A stretch of 64,000 nucleotides of DNA from Mikania micrantha (taxonomy: Eukaryota > Streptophyta > Magnoliopsida > Asterales > Asteraceae): contig CM018680.1 in NCBI GenBank assembly GCA_009363875.1, forward strand, positions 65,445,279 through 65,509,278, given 5' to 3'. Made by a program: the position numbers and the translations under genes. Below, in pieces: positions 46,479 through 58,912 of the stretch (its first letter is position 1; each line of letters opens with the position of its first letter). Below the pieces are notes generated by a model. It saw nothing but the letters and a program-made list of their open reading frames with translations, was not told where the DNA came from and made no database searches.

Positions 46479-46596
46479 GTCAGCATACGACCTGCGTTTT
46501 CCACCTCCTCTTTCCGTGCTGTTTCTTTTCCTTTAGCAGATGCTGCTCCAATTTCTTTTACCAGATGTGACAGCTTTCCTGATTTGACCGATGCTT

Positions 46597-47726
46597 CTAT
46601 CTCCTTACATAGGTGCATACAGTTATTGGTTTTGTGGCCATGGAACTCACTATACTCATCCGAGTTAGGACCAGAGGCATTCTGCAGAGGCGGTGGTTTT
46701 TGGAAAAAAAAATCGCTTTTTCGGTTGCTAATATTTCGTTGGGAGATTTGGGGAGGGGAGTGAATTTCTCGGGATATGGCTTCTGAGAAGGTATGTATGG
46801 AGCAAATGATGACCTTACTTTGTCCATGGAGGACTTCCCTTTGCTATAGTAAGGAGGTTACTTTTCGGTTGCTAATATTTCACATAACTGAGGTTGCCTT
46901 ACCCCATTTATAAAACTGCTGATCTTCATCACCTCTGGTACTCCTTGTATCTGCATGCTTTCTGTAATGAACCTTTCCATGAACTATTCCACCTTCTCGT
47001 CATCCCTACGTCGTATGTGCAATATTTGATTGGGGTTCTTAATGGCTTTTTTCTTTCGGTTAATCTGCTTCAAAAACTTGTCTCTGAGCTCCTCGTAACT
47101 ATCTATGCTCCTTAAAGGGAGACTATCGAAGCACAGTCGCGCGACGCCTGTGAGGGTTTGAACTAGCATGTGGCACCATATAGGGAGGTTCCATCTGCCT
47201 ACTTTTCCTGCTCCTACGAATGCATGCAGGTGGTCGTCCGGGTCATTCGTACCGTCGTACTTCCCAACATTCAACGGGACCTTAAGTTTTTCTGGGAGCT
47301 GTGCTTCTGCAATCCTTTTCGTGAACTTTGACATTTATGTATAGTTGGTGGGGTGTTATGGCTGCAGCAGGGAGTCCGGGTCTTTGCCAACATTGTTATC
47401 AACCTGAGCTGGTTTACTTTATGGACCTTGTACTCCTTAGGGTTCGTTTATGGTTTCGAATGGCTTTGAGAAGCGTTGTTAGCAACTCGTTTATTTTTTG
47501 GGACTTTGGGACATTCTTCGCCAAAAGTTAGCCAGGTCTGGACCTCTTTTAACTTATCGACTTTCTCTATTTCTTCCAAGTGCGCCTTCAGTGCCGCCCT
47601 GTGGCCGCAAACAAACTCAGGTGTGATCTTGAGTCCTTCTGTTCCCTCTCCGTCCGAAACTTCCGTTAAGATGGGTTCATCTACATTTTTCATGCCCGAG
47701 AGGTAGGGATGCGCGGAAGCAGGCAT
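46597..47726 (-). pseudogene. Tat-lineage gypsy Gag, broken
   Basis: On minus, an N-terminal segment (47448-47726) is followed by the Retrotrans_gag core at 46984-47334: VPLNVGKYDGTNDPDDHLHA, MLVQTLTGVARLCFDSL, SYEELRDKFLKQI. Stops separate it from the later segment (46597-46827). The phrase EILATEK occurs twice, near 46730 and 46870, suggesting a small internal duplication. Gag would form the particle. The neighbouring pol and LTR are colinear. Confidence 0.82.
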
Positions 47727-47823
47727 CTCACTTCTCCGCTGCTTGGCCGAGCTTACATTCTAATCTGCCGGAGTCCCGACGGGGTTTGGGTTTTCACTTA
47801 GCGCAAAGAGTCTAAACAGGGGG

Positions 47824-47840
47824 TCCCACGGATGGTGCCA
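47824..47840 (-). other. Primer-binding site of the Tat element
   Basis: TGGCACCATCCGTGGGA on minus, two bases from the LTR end. The position and TGG start fit a tRNA primer site; I cannot assign the tRNA with certainty. Confidence 0.65.
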
Positions 47841-47842
47841 GA

Positions 47843-48364
47843 TGCTGAATCCAAAACTTAGCGGGAAGGGACCTAATAACAGATTCCACCGGTACAAAGA
47901 GTGAAGATACACAATAAATGCTAAGTAGAAGAAGTATGTACGACCTTCTCTATTACATTTGTTTCCTTCCTCATTACACAGAATGCAACTCTCTTTTCTC
48001 TAAGTTGTTGGTTTACATTCAATGCCCTTAACTCTTCGAACCTTCTTCTTGTATCTTCTTTCCCACCGTTTTGCCTCTTTTCATCCGTCTTATCTTCTTT
48101 GGTTGATAGATTTCATCCGTCTCTTTGTAACCGGTCCTTACCCATTGGGTAAGGATCGGACCCTCACTTCCTTTGCTTGAACTGCTGTTTTATTAACTTC
48201 CTGTAATCTTTGCATTTAATGCATGTTATCTTGCATTAAATGTCCAGGTATCATTGACGGCTTGCATTTAATGCATGCCATCCTTTTATTACTTATCTTT
48301 TATTAACCATTGTGTCCTCTCGTTATTTACCATTATGCCATTTCTCATAATACTCTTCACAACA
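47843..48364 (-). repeat. 5' LTR of the Tat element (minus orientation)
   Basis: On minus it begins TGTTGTGAAGAG and ends GGATTCAGCA, next to the primer site. It contains several TTTAATGCAT-type phrases. The right boundary (48364) is inferred from the TG start. No second LTR is found at the left, so the element is 3'-truncated near 40740-41100. Confidence 0.65.
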
Positions 48365-48397
48365 GTTGATATGTTTCTTGTTGTAATGAACAAAGAG

Positions 48398-48470
48398 AAC
48401 TACAAATATCGCCACTTTATGGTAGAGGTGTTAAAACTACAAATATCGCCACTTTATGGTAGAGGTGTTA
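48398..48470 (+). repeat. Perfect 36-bp direct duplication
   Basis: AACTACAAATATCGCCACTT plus the next 16 bases occur twice with one A between them (period 37). Identical copies imply a recent duplication. Confidence 0.95.
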
Positions 48471-48512
48471 CGAATACATTGATAAAAAATAGAGGGTCAT
48501 TCTACATCGTAC

Positions 48513-48701
48513 ATGATTACGGAGGGGCTAATGGAATCATTCAAAGAAAATGTTGATGTTGAGAAAAACGAGTTGCTCGAAATGAGCAAGGAGATTGAAG
48601 ATGATCATGAGAGAAAAAAAGCTGAGCTTGAAGCTATGCTTGATGATATTGATAGCCAACGACAAAACTTATATGCTATGATGCAAAAGGTTATTAAATA
48701 A
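48513..48701 (+). pseudogene. Short coiled-coil C-terminal remnant
   Basis: A 62-codon frame with strong helical, charged content (VEKNELLEMSKEIEDDHERK, AELEAMLDDIDSQRQNLYAM) and a natural TAA end. It looks like the tail of a larger coiled-coil protein whose upstream part is gone. Family unknown; it lies just outside the Tat element LTR. Confidence 0.35.
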
Positions 48702-49345
48702 CTACGTGTTGAAGATCAAGAAGACTATATATGCTTTCATTTTTGTTTATTAATGCAATGACACTTTGTTTTGTTATAATGTTATTTAAGTTTGGACAAT
48801 TATGTTAAACTACATGTTTAACTTTCAATGATATGTGTGTTATTACTATTTTGGCGAATTACGGTTACATTATATAATTAATAGCAATTGAATTTATGTT
48901 ACAAAATCACATTTGGGTTTGGTTATAAAAAAATATAATAATGGTTGTATTATGTCTAGAGTAAGGTTGCAATTTTGTAACCCAAACTATATTAAATGTT
49001 GCAATTTTGTAACCAAACCTATAATAGAGGTTGCATCAAAGTATAAAAAAGTTGCAATTGTAGAAAATGTTGCATTTTTGTAACTAAAACATATTAAAAG
49101 TTGCCTTTGATTATTAAAAAGTTGCGTATTAAACTATAAAAGTTGGATTATAATGAAAAAAAGTTGCATGTTAAATGGTTGCATTAGCATTTGAAAAAGC
49201 TGCATTAGCTCTAATGCAACTGCTTCTAATGTAGCTCATGGTAAAAGGTTGCACTAGGTCTATTACAACTTTTTTAAGGTCTAATGCAACATTTTATCAG
49301 GGTTGCATTAGGTCTATTTTCTACTATACATGCATATATACATGT
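48702..49345. repeat. AT-rich region with dispersed GTTGCA words
   Basis: GTTGCA or its inverse TGCAAC occurs more than a dozen times in 48960-49310, often with AAAAA before it. Possibly a decayed DNA transposon interior. No coding signal. Confidence 0.5.
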
Positions 49346-49785
49346 AGGGGAGGGTTCCCAAAAAAACTCTCATTTTCTAAAAACCTAAGAAAAGCAGCAT
49401 GTATTTACCATTGATCTAAACAATCTACGGTTAAGATCATATGTTGTCAATATTGTAATTAAGTGATAATTAAAAACAATAAGGATATAATAGCAAAAAA
49501 TACTTTTTTTTTTCTCTCTCTCATATATTTAATAAGTTCCTAAAATTACTCTTTCTCTCTCCTCTCTTCTTTCTTTAAATTTATGTAAATAAAATAAAAT
49601 TAAAAAATTTTAGATTTTTTACTCAAAAAATTGAATCAAAGAAATTTGAATTTTTTTCATTCAAAAAGATGATTTTTTTCGACCAAATATAAAATTTATG
49701 TATACATATATGTAATTATATGCCTAGTTTCATATATAGCTTATTACATATATGTAATTATAAATCTGATTTCATATACACATGA

Positions 49786-49787
<2 letters not shown>

Positions 49788-49816
<29 letters not shown>

Positions 49817-49834
49817 CATACATACATACATACA

Positions 49835-49864
<30 letters not shown>
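49788..49864. repeat. (CATA)n microsatellite
   Basis: About 19 near-perfect units, directly adjoining foldback copy B. Confidence 0.95.
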
Positions 49865-49870
<6 letters not shown>

Positions 49871-49872
49871 TA

Positions 49873-50314
49873 GGGAATAAATAATTTGAAAACCACTTCT
49901 TAGTGTGAAAACCGTGAAAACCATGCAAAAATCATGTAAAAAAACGTATTTTTTTAAAAATTTTTTTTTACAGGTTTGTAACACTATTAGACGCATTTTT
50001 ACAAAAAAAATAAAAAAAGCGCCGACCAAATCTTTTTTAAAAAAATATTTTATAAAACCATGTAAAACATACGTAAAAAAACGTAAAAAAATTTTGTTAG
50101 ATTTGACGCGGCGTTACGTATGTTTTACATGATTTTATAAAATATTTTTTTTAAAAATATTTGGTCGGCACTTTTTTGATTTCTTTTTATAAAAATGTGC
50201 CCAATAGTGTTACAAACATGTAAAAAAAATTTAAAAAAAAACGTTTTTTTACATGATTTTTGCATGGTTTTCACAGTTTTCGCACTAAAAAGTGGTTTTC
50301 AAATTATCTATTCC
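49873..50314. mobile_element. Foldback MITE, family F3, copy B
   Basis: Best-preserved member: arms of about 75 bp pair nearly perfectly, starting GGAATAAATAATTTGAAAAC. Inner arms carry ACCATGTAAAACATACGTAA and its inverse. Bounded by TATATA on both sides. Confidence 0.85.
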
Positions 50315-51640
50315 ATATATATATATATAAATCATATACATGGTTTTATATAAACCTGATTACATATATGTAATCTTTTACATGATTTCATATATAACTG
50401 ATTACATATATGTAATCATATATGTAGTTGCATTTATATACGTGATTACATACATTTAATCATATAACTCGTTAACAATCAATAACTTTTATACATATAT
50501 GAATAAAATTAAGGAATTATCTTATGTAGCAAGTTATGTTGAATGTGTATATAAAAAAAAAAAAAAAAAAAAGAAAGGCTAAACTAGGAGTGCATCAATC
50601 AATTTAGGATTGAATTGATTATTTGTAAATGTCATATCTAGAAATCTGTAATTAAATAATACTAAAAAATTCAACAAAATCATGTCAATATATTGCAGCA
50701 ATTTGACGTAAAATATAAATCTTTCAATTCGATAAGGATCATTAATAAATTAAGGATTGAATTTGACAACAAAAAAAGTTTGAGAAAAAGAAATATGGAT
50801 CGAAATAGAAGGAAACATCAACGGTTGACCCGAAACATACCAATCCCAACACCAACATTGTTGGTAATTATAAAATTTTAGAACAATTTTTCTTCTACAG
50901 ATTAGTTCTATAAAATTGTAATACAGAAGTAAGGATCAAACATATGAGCAAATCGGGCGAACGTGAGAGCCTTACGAGTTTGACCGATAACTTGAAGAAC
51001 AGAATTTTCGAGTTCTTGTAGACCATCAAAAATTAAACCGCTTTTCTGATCGTATTTTCGTCTGAGAAGGTGGATCAGATCATCATCACTTGTAATCCGG
51101 TAGCACATGCGTTGATCAGAACTATGATAGGTGACACCGTCAAGAATACTATTTTTTCAACTTTTGTGTTGGTGTGAGAAGCAGAAATCTTTCATTTATC
51201 ATTAATCATCTTCTTCAAATAGTTTCTTTATTATTTGAATTTCTTATCTTTTTGCGGTGATTAATCAAATACCATCTAAAATACCGGTATTTCATTTTTC
51301 ATTATTCACTTTCAACCCAACACTAGATCAATCACCACTATCCTTCGTCTAATTTATGACCATGAATCTTTCACCTTTTTTCTTTTAGTTTTTAATACTA
51401 AATAATATTTATTAATTTATTATGGAGTCTTGGTCAACTAATATATTATATAGGTTGAGATTTAAAGAAGTTTAAAAGTAAAAAGATTATTACCAAAATT
51501 AAAAGGTGTTAAAATTACTAAATAACCCTTTTTATTTTAATAAAAATAACTAAAACAAAAATTTTGATTGGCTCAAAAAGTTTTTTGGTTTTCTTGAAAA
51601 TGAAGAGATTTCTTTTGAAATCTTCCCGATAGATATATAT

Positions 51641-52268
51641 TAATTTTTAATTTTGATATTTTAATGAATTAATTGTTATTTCATTTTAATTATAGTGTCG
51701 TCAACAAGCTAACGGATGGAAATGTGGTTATTTACTAATTTGTTTATAGTTATGTGTTGGTTAGAATGAAACATGTAAGATTTCATATTATGCTATGAAT
51801 TGATTTATTGGTAATGTTAAGTAGGTTGAAATTAGTGTAATTAAGGAAAATTGTATAGAGGTACATAAGTGTTGTGTTTTGTAAACCAAATTATATTTTA
51901 TGGAGTTGGGGAGTATGAAGGTATTCTTTGATCTATTTGTAAACAACAGTATGCACTTTGAAATATTTCTATAATTATCATGCAGTAATCTACTCCATGC
52001 TCATGAACATTTAATTTGCGTTTTTTTTTATCTTATTTGTAACTTGAATGCAGTTTTATTTTATTTTTTTTGTTTTTTTTTTACTTTGTGACGTATATAG
52101 CAGGAAGGACCTGCTACTAGAATAATTATTCAAGGATCAGTAGAAAACTAATCAAGGATGTTCGAGCTACAAAAACTAATTAAGGATAACTACCGCTAAA
52201 ATTATCATTTTTTTTGGAGTATTATAATATTTCTAAACACTATTTATTTGTAAATTTGCGTGTGTATA
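51641..52268. other. AT-rich sequence without genes
   Basis: No reading frame, repeat or RNA signal recognised. Confidence 0.6.
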
Positions 52269-52696
52269 GGGAATTAATAAAATAAAAACCCCATTTTAGT
52301 GAGAAAACAAGACAAAAATAATGTAAAAAACGTATTTTTCTTGAAATTTTTTTAAAGGTTTGTAACATTATTGGGAACATTTAAAAAAAAATTCAAAAAA
52401 GCGCCTATTAAATATTTTAAAAAATATATTTTATAAACCCATGTAAAACATACGTAACGCTGCGTCAGATTTGACGAAATAGTTTTTTACGTTTTGTTAC
52501 GCATGTTTTACATGGTTTTATATAATATTTTTTAAAAAAATATATACTCGGTGCTTTTTTGATTTTTTATAAAAATGTGCCCAATAGTGTTACAAACATG
52601 TAAAAAAATTTACAAAAAATCGTTTTTTTACATTATTTTAACCTTGTTAAATTTCACGATTTTTCACGAAAAATTGGTTTTCAAATTATCCTTTCC
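52269..52696. mobile_element. Foldback MITE, family F3, copy C
   Basis: Starts GGAATTAATAAAATAAAAAC, ends with the inverse of GGAAAGGATAATTTGAAAAC, and has the same central ACATACGTAACGC inversion. Its right end touches the 565-bp tandem duplication. Confidence 0.75.
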
Positions 52697-53820
52697 ATAT
52701 ATCTGGAAAGTATAAATTAAAAACCCACTCTCATTGAGAAAACCATGAAAACCAATTCTTGTGGTCCATAATTTGCCATATCACCGTCCTCATTTAAATA
52801 GACGGAAGGGCATATATGTCTTTTTCACTTATGTACTTTTATCCATATTTTCTATTTTAACTACCACCAAATAACGTGTAATAGCTTCCACCCATTGGGT
52901 AATTCCAACATCCCTACATTTTTGTTACATATGTTTCACAGTATTTGTAGATGTTTTTTTTATAAAATTCGGGATTTTTATTCATTGAAAAGCCACTCGT
53001 GTGTTGTTACGTTTTTATTACATATAAAGCATGCGTATGTTATTATAAGTAAATTAGTTTTACGTTCTTTTAACATTTGGGTCACATTTTTTCTTTTCTT
53101 TTCTTTTTTTTGATAATATGTTGTTTTCACTTATATACTTTTATCCATATTTTTTATTTTAAGTACCACCAAATGCGTCTTACAGCTTCCCACCAACTGG
53201 GTAATTCGTACATCCCTACATTTTTGTTACATATGTTTTACAGTATATGTTTTAACTTTCCATATATCTGGAAAGTATAAATTAAAAACCCACTCTCATT
53301 GAGAAAACCATGAAAACCAATTCTTGTGGTCCATAATTTGCCATATCACCGTCCTCATTTAAATAGACGGAAGGGCATATATGTCTTTTTCACTTATGTA
53401 CTTTTATCCATATTTTTTATTTTAACTACCACCAAATAACGTGTAATAGCTTCCACCCATTGGGTAATTCCAACATCCCTACATTTTTGTTACATATGTT
53501 TCACAGTATTTGTAGATTTTTTTTTTATAAAATTCGGGATTTTTATTCATTGAAAAGCCACTCGTGTGTTGTTACGTTTTTATTACATATAAAGCATGCG
53601 TATGTTATTATAAGTAAATTAGTTTTACGTTCTTTTAACATTTGGGTCACATTTTTTCTTTTCTTTTCTTTTTTTTGATAATATGTTGTTTTCACTTATA
53701 TACTTTTATCCATATTTTTTATTTTAAGTACCACCAAATGCGTCTTACAGCTTCCCACCAACTGGGTAATTCGAACATCCCTACATTTTTGTTACATATG
53801 TTTTACAGTATATGTAGATT
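52691..53820. repeat. 565-bp tandem direct duplication (two units)
   Basis: Units 52691-53255 and 53256-53820 are almost identical, differing at only a handful of positions. Each unit starts CTTTCCATATATCTGGAAAG. Within each unit two diverged half-repeats share CATCCCTACATTTTTGTTAC. The matching short frames in both units reflect duplication, not coding. Confidence 0.93.
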
Positions 53821-54170
53821 TTTTTATAACATTCGGGATTTTGATACATTGAAAGGTCACTCGTGTGTTGTTGCGTTTTTATTACACATAAAGCGTGCAT
53901 ATGTTATTCTAAGTATATTCGTTTTACGTTCTTTTAACATCTAGGGTCACATTTTTTTCATTTTTTTGTGCCACAGAAACAACTGGGATAGAATCTGTTG
54001 TAACTTGTAATTTACGTAATAGTTCACATTATTTTACTTGTTAGAATAGCAACTAAAATGATTTTTTTTCTGTTAGTTTCAAAGCACAATTTTTTTGTTC
54101 CTTTATTCTTTATATGTTTTATTTAAATGAATTTGTCATTTGTTTTCTTTTGAAAAATGTAGAGACTTTT
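53821..54170. other. Continuation of the half-repeat, then AT-rich sequence
   Basis: 53821-53960 completes the second half-repeat (similar to 53500-53650 at lower identity). No gene. Confidence 0.6.
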
Positions 54171-54842
54171 TTACATATAGTTTTTAGTAGAACGACGCGT
54201 AGCCCCTAGGCAGCCTTCTAGGTCCCATCATAACAAATACAACGATGTTACCAATGTTTTTACCTTTTTCAGTTTAATTTCTTGATTCTTTACACTTTTT
54301 TAAGGCTGTAAATGAACGAACGTTTAGTAAACAAGTAAAAAAGTTTGATTATGAAAGTTTATTTAGTAAATAAACGAACATTCACAAAATTTTTTTTATT
54401 TAACTAAACAAACGAACATGAACACACGTCCCATTTGTTCATTTACGTTTGCGAATGTTCGTTTATATTCGTTCATTTACGTTCGTTTAGGTTCGTTTAT
54501 GCTCGTTAATTTATTTTTATTAATAAATCAATTCATTTATTTTAAAAATCAGTGATATATTCGTGTTCTTTATTAATTAACATGTTTGTGCCATTTTTAT
54601 TTTACCGAATTTTTAATGAACTTATTAACTGAAATTAGTTAATATTAATCCAAGTTTAGAATTCATTTGCTTGTTCATGTTTGTTAAACTATTTGTGTTC
54701 AATAATGGTTGTTTTGTTTCTTTAGTCATGTTCATTTATGTTTGTTTAGTTTTGTTCGTGTGTGTTTGTTTACTTATGTTCATCTATGTTCGTGAACAAT
54801 TCGTGTATATTATTAATGAACGAACATGAACGAACACGAACA

Positions 54843-56986
54843 TGTGACAATTGCAGTTGAGAATTATGTCATCAATGATATGATCTCATTTAGTCGTGTT
54901 TGAAATCCACGTTGATTTAGATATCGTAATTATTACAGGTTAATAGTATGCGAGAAATGATGAACGTGGGCGAAAACCGTGCGCGAAAGGGAGTTCCGGA
55001 TTCTCCAAAATCGAAGAACGAAGAAAAATCTCACTATTGAACTCCGGGGGTCGTCGCGGTACGCCAAGGCTAGGTTGAGGGCTCTTGGCGGTACACGAAG
55101 GATCAAAATATCTGAAATTCTTCCGGATTTTTTCGCGGTACGCGAAGCCCTTCTTTGCTCCTCTTCGCGGTACGCGATGGATGAGGCGGTGGAAAAACTT
55201 GGTTTTCTTCATCAGATTACATGCAGAACTCATTTTCTTTAACTCTATCGAACTCTCTTCACCTTACAGACGAAGAACAACCATTTTGGACCTCCAATCT
55301 TCATTTTAAAGCCATCAGATCGTGTGGTTAAAGCCAGGGAACATATCTGCAAGTTCTTATCGTGGTTTTGCATTTAGAAATCTGTCTGATTAGGTAACGG
55401 TTCATTTAAACCTTCTAGCTTGATAATGATTGATTAGATCTTGATTTTGAACGTAATGATATAGTTAGGGTTGTTGATTATTGCCTAGATGATGGCTAGG
55501 ATTGATTGTAAACGAAGAACACGATGTTTTAATAGGTAAATCCTTGTTTTGATCTGTTGTAATGCCCGGTTTGCATGAAATCATACACATGATTATAATG
55601 GTTTAAACCATTTGATTATGACAATGTAGGTGATTAGTTTGGTTAATCTTTGAAATGCAAGGTTAAATCCAAGTGTTTCAAACTAATTACAATCATTAGC
55701 ATACTCATTGGAACGATTATATGATGTTTATGATAACAGTCAGATTAGTATGTTAAACATGGTTATTAAACCTATTCTAATGCTACATTATGATATTTCA
55801 TGATATTTGGGTAATCAATAACAAGTATTGATCATTCCTAAGCCATTAATCTGTCCAGAAACTGTTTTAGCATTATAATCAACAACATTAACTGTTTGGT
55901 TAATTCGAGATTATTCTGATTAATCAAGTATGTCATCAACTTCGTATTAGGAACCTAATTCAGTGTAGGTTCCTACGTTATCATACATTGTATGATATAA
56001 CATTAAATTAACTAATTACATACTTAACATCAGTTTGATGAATGATAAGACAATGTCTTTGACATTGGACGTTCAGAAAGATTTAATCAGTAAGTTAAAA
56101 CATAAATAACTCATTAAACATAACTTAATGCAGAATCACTCTATTACTATCAGTCGTGTGATATTCTGCTACTTCTAAGTTATCATGTGAGTTTCGTACA
56201 ACCCCTTTTCTTTTTAATCTTTTATAAACATCGAGGTAGCATTGTGGAACTTTTCAGAACTATATGATATGTATCACTGTTATCTGCGTGATTTCATGTG
56301 ATTGTTGAGAACTTGTGGATTTCATGGGATTTTGCCTGTAGAACAGAACACTATCACAGAACTCATAAGTCCTCATTTCCGAACTGTATCTAGTGAACCC
56401 ATGTGGGGCCGAACATAAAACAATGATAGTACTATCGGCTGACAACCCATTTGTCAGGAGCTGCAACTCCCCTTGGTGCAAATGCTTGTTATTTGTTTTT
56501 AGAACTTCTTAATGTTGTGATAAACATTAAGACAATGAGGCATTAAGATGTTACCGACGGGTAGTATCTTATAGAACAAGAACAGAACGTCCAAAAGGAA
56601 CTAGATACGGGTCCCATGGTTATCTTGAACTGAACATTGTGAGAACTTGTATTGCATATCATATTGTTGAACTTGAACTTTACGAACTCACCAGCTTTGT
56701 GCTGACGTTTTAAATCTAAACATTTTGCAGGGAAACAGTGACCCACCGGGTGAGGCAGCACTCTAAACGCTTGTAATTAAATAAATCAAATAATGTAATA
56801 AACTTAGTTTATATAATGTACTGTTGATTGTAATGGCGATCCTTGTAATATATTTACTTTAAGTTAATCTGTGTGCTATGATATCGGATCAAGTAAGTCA
56901 CACCTCATATCTGAGATATCACCACTATGCTTCTGCAATCTTCTCAGTGACATCATCAACAGGTGACGAGAGGTGGGGGTGTGACA
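54843..56986 (-). mobile_element. Solo LTR 3 (gypsy type, 2.1 kb), minus orientation
   Basis: On minus it starts TGTCACACCCCCACC and ends CAATTGTCACA, flanked by the perfect duplication GAACA (54838-54842 and 56987-56991). The empty site is preserved in the next array unit (near 57965-57975). Start and end match solo LTR 1. Non-coding; frames at 54979-55309 come from a GC-rich repeated word. Confidence 0.9.
55040..55190. repeat. CGCGGTACGCGA word patch in solo LTR 3
   Basis: Four copies of TCGCGGTACGCGAAG or close variants in 150 bp, irregularly spaced, near the LTR's 3' end. The word contains several CpG sites and a GTAC palindrome. Confidence 0.8.
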
Positions 56987-58912
56987 GAACATACTAAGTT
57001 TCTTAACGAACGAACACGAACAAGAAAACTCTGTTCGTTTAAATGTTTGTGTTCCCTATATAGGCAGCCGCCTAGGCCGCATCATTGCAAATGTAACGAC
57101 GTTACTAATGTTTCTCAGGTTTGTGAATTGTTAAACAGTTAATGCACCTACATTACAAAGGTGTTACATATTTACATCAATCTTTGTTTTACTATGTTAC
57201 GTATGTTTTACTTTGAACAACTATATTACATATGTTTTACATATAAATTACGTTCATTACACATAACAAATACAATGATGTTACCAATGTTCTACATATA
57301 GTTTTTAATGGAGGGGCGCCTAGCACCTTGGCAACCTCCTAGGCCGCATTATAACAAATACAATGATCTTACCAATGTTTTTACATTTTTCAGTCTAGTT
57401 TTATAATTCTTTACACTTTTTTTAGCATGTAAATGAACCAAACGTTTAGTAAACAAGTAAAAAGTTCGATTATGAAAGTTTATTTAGTAGATAAACGAAC
57501 ATTAACAAAAAAAATTTTCATTTAACTAAATGAACGAACATGAACACACATCCCATTTGTTCATTTGCGTTTGTGAACGTTCGTTTATATTCGTTCATTT
57601 ACGTTCTTTTATATTTTTTCGTTTAGGTTCGTTTATCCTTTTTAATTTATTTTTATTAATAAATCAATTCATTTATTTTAAAAATCAGTGATATTTTCGT
57701 GTTCTTTATAAATTAACATGCTTGTGCCATTCTTATTTTATCGGAATTATAATGAATTTATTAACTAAAATGGGTTAATATCAATCCAAGTTTAGAAAGC
57801 ATTTGTTCGTTCATGTTTGTTTAACTATTTGTGTTCAATAATGGTTGTTTTATTTCTTTAGTTATGTTCGTTTATGTTTGTTTAGTTATGTTCGTTTACT
57901 TATGTTCGTCTATGTTTGTGAACAATTCGTGTATACTATTAATGAACAAACATGAACGAACATGAACACACTAAGTTTCTTAACTAACGGACACGAACAA
58001 GAACAAGAAAACTCAGTTCGTTTAAATGTTTGTGTTCCCTATATAGGCAGCCTCCTAGGCCACATCATTACAAATGTAATGACGTTACTAATGTTTTTCA
58101 GGTTCGTGAATTATTAAATAGTTAATGCACCTACATTATAAATGTGTTACATATTTACATCAATCTTTGTTTTACTATGTTACATATGTTTTACATATAA
58201 ATTACGTTCATTACACATACCAAATACAATGGTGTTACCAATGTTTTACATATAGTTTTTAGAGGATGGCACCTAGCGCCTAGGCAACTTCCTAGGCCGC
58301 GTCATAACAAATACAACGATGTTAACAATGTTTTTTAGGTTCGTGATTTATTACACAGTTAATACACCTATGTTACAAAGGTTTTACATATAACAACAAT
58401 TTTTGTTTTTCTATGTTACATATGTTTTACTGGAAACAACTATATTACATATGTTTTACATATAAATTACGTTCGTTACACAAAGTCTTACATATAACAG
58501 CTTAGATGGAAAGTTGTTTTGTTATGTTCTCACACTAATCGTATCGATAAGAATATTGTTTATTTGGTAACTTTTGCATGGAAAGTTGTTTTGTTATGTC
58601 TTCACATTGATCTTGTCAATGAGAATGTTGTTTATTCGGTAACCCGTCATTACAAAAACAACGATGTTACATGTGTTTTTTAGGTTCATGAATTTTTACA
58701 CAGTTAGTGCACCTATATTACAAATATGTTACATGTTAACAACAATCTTTGTTTTACTATATTACATATGTTTTACCGGGAACAACTATATTACATATGT
58801 TTTACGGATAAATTACGTTCGTTACACAAGGTTTACATATAACAACTTAGATAGCTTTTACTAGGAACAACTATATTGCATATGATTTACATATAAATCA
58901 GTGGAGAAATCT

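Larger units (their letters stand above)
49346..51640. mobile_element. Foldback element, family F5, copy 2, with nested F3 copy B
   Basis: Left GGGAGGGTTCCCAAAAAAAC and inverted right GGGAAGATTTCAAAAGAAAT, each followed by A-rich ACTCTCATTTTC-type phrases. The interior (49690-50480) repeats ATTACATATATGTAAT palindromes as in copy 1. A (CATA)n run and the F3 copy B are nested inside. Frames at 50693-51108 show no recognisable family. Confidence 0.6.
54172..58870. repeat. Tandem array with unit of about 960 bp, interrupted by solo LTR 3
   Basis: Landmark TTTTTAG/TTTTTAATG followed by a CCTAGGC-type block recurs at 54181, 57302 and 58256. After subtracting the inserted LTR and its duplication, spacing is about 972 and 954 bp. 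Units contain GTTCGTTTATGTTCGTTT-like runs, GTAAATGAACGAACGTTTAG and ATTACATATGTTTTACATA phrases. The third unit is partial and decays into a shorter related block at 58640-58870. Confidence 0.82.

Noticed and set aside
52895..53944. Pairs of near-identical short frames
   Set aside because: Explained by the 565-bp tandem duplication; T-rich hydrophobic translations with no family.
54979..55309. Overlapping open frames on both strands in solo LTR 3
   Set aside because: They follow from the GC-rich CGCGGTACGCGA words; several frames open at once and no domain is seen.
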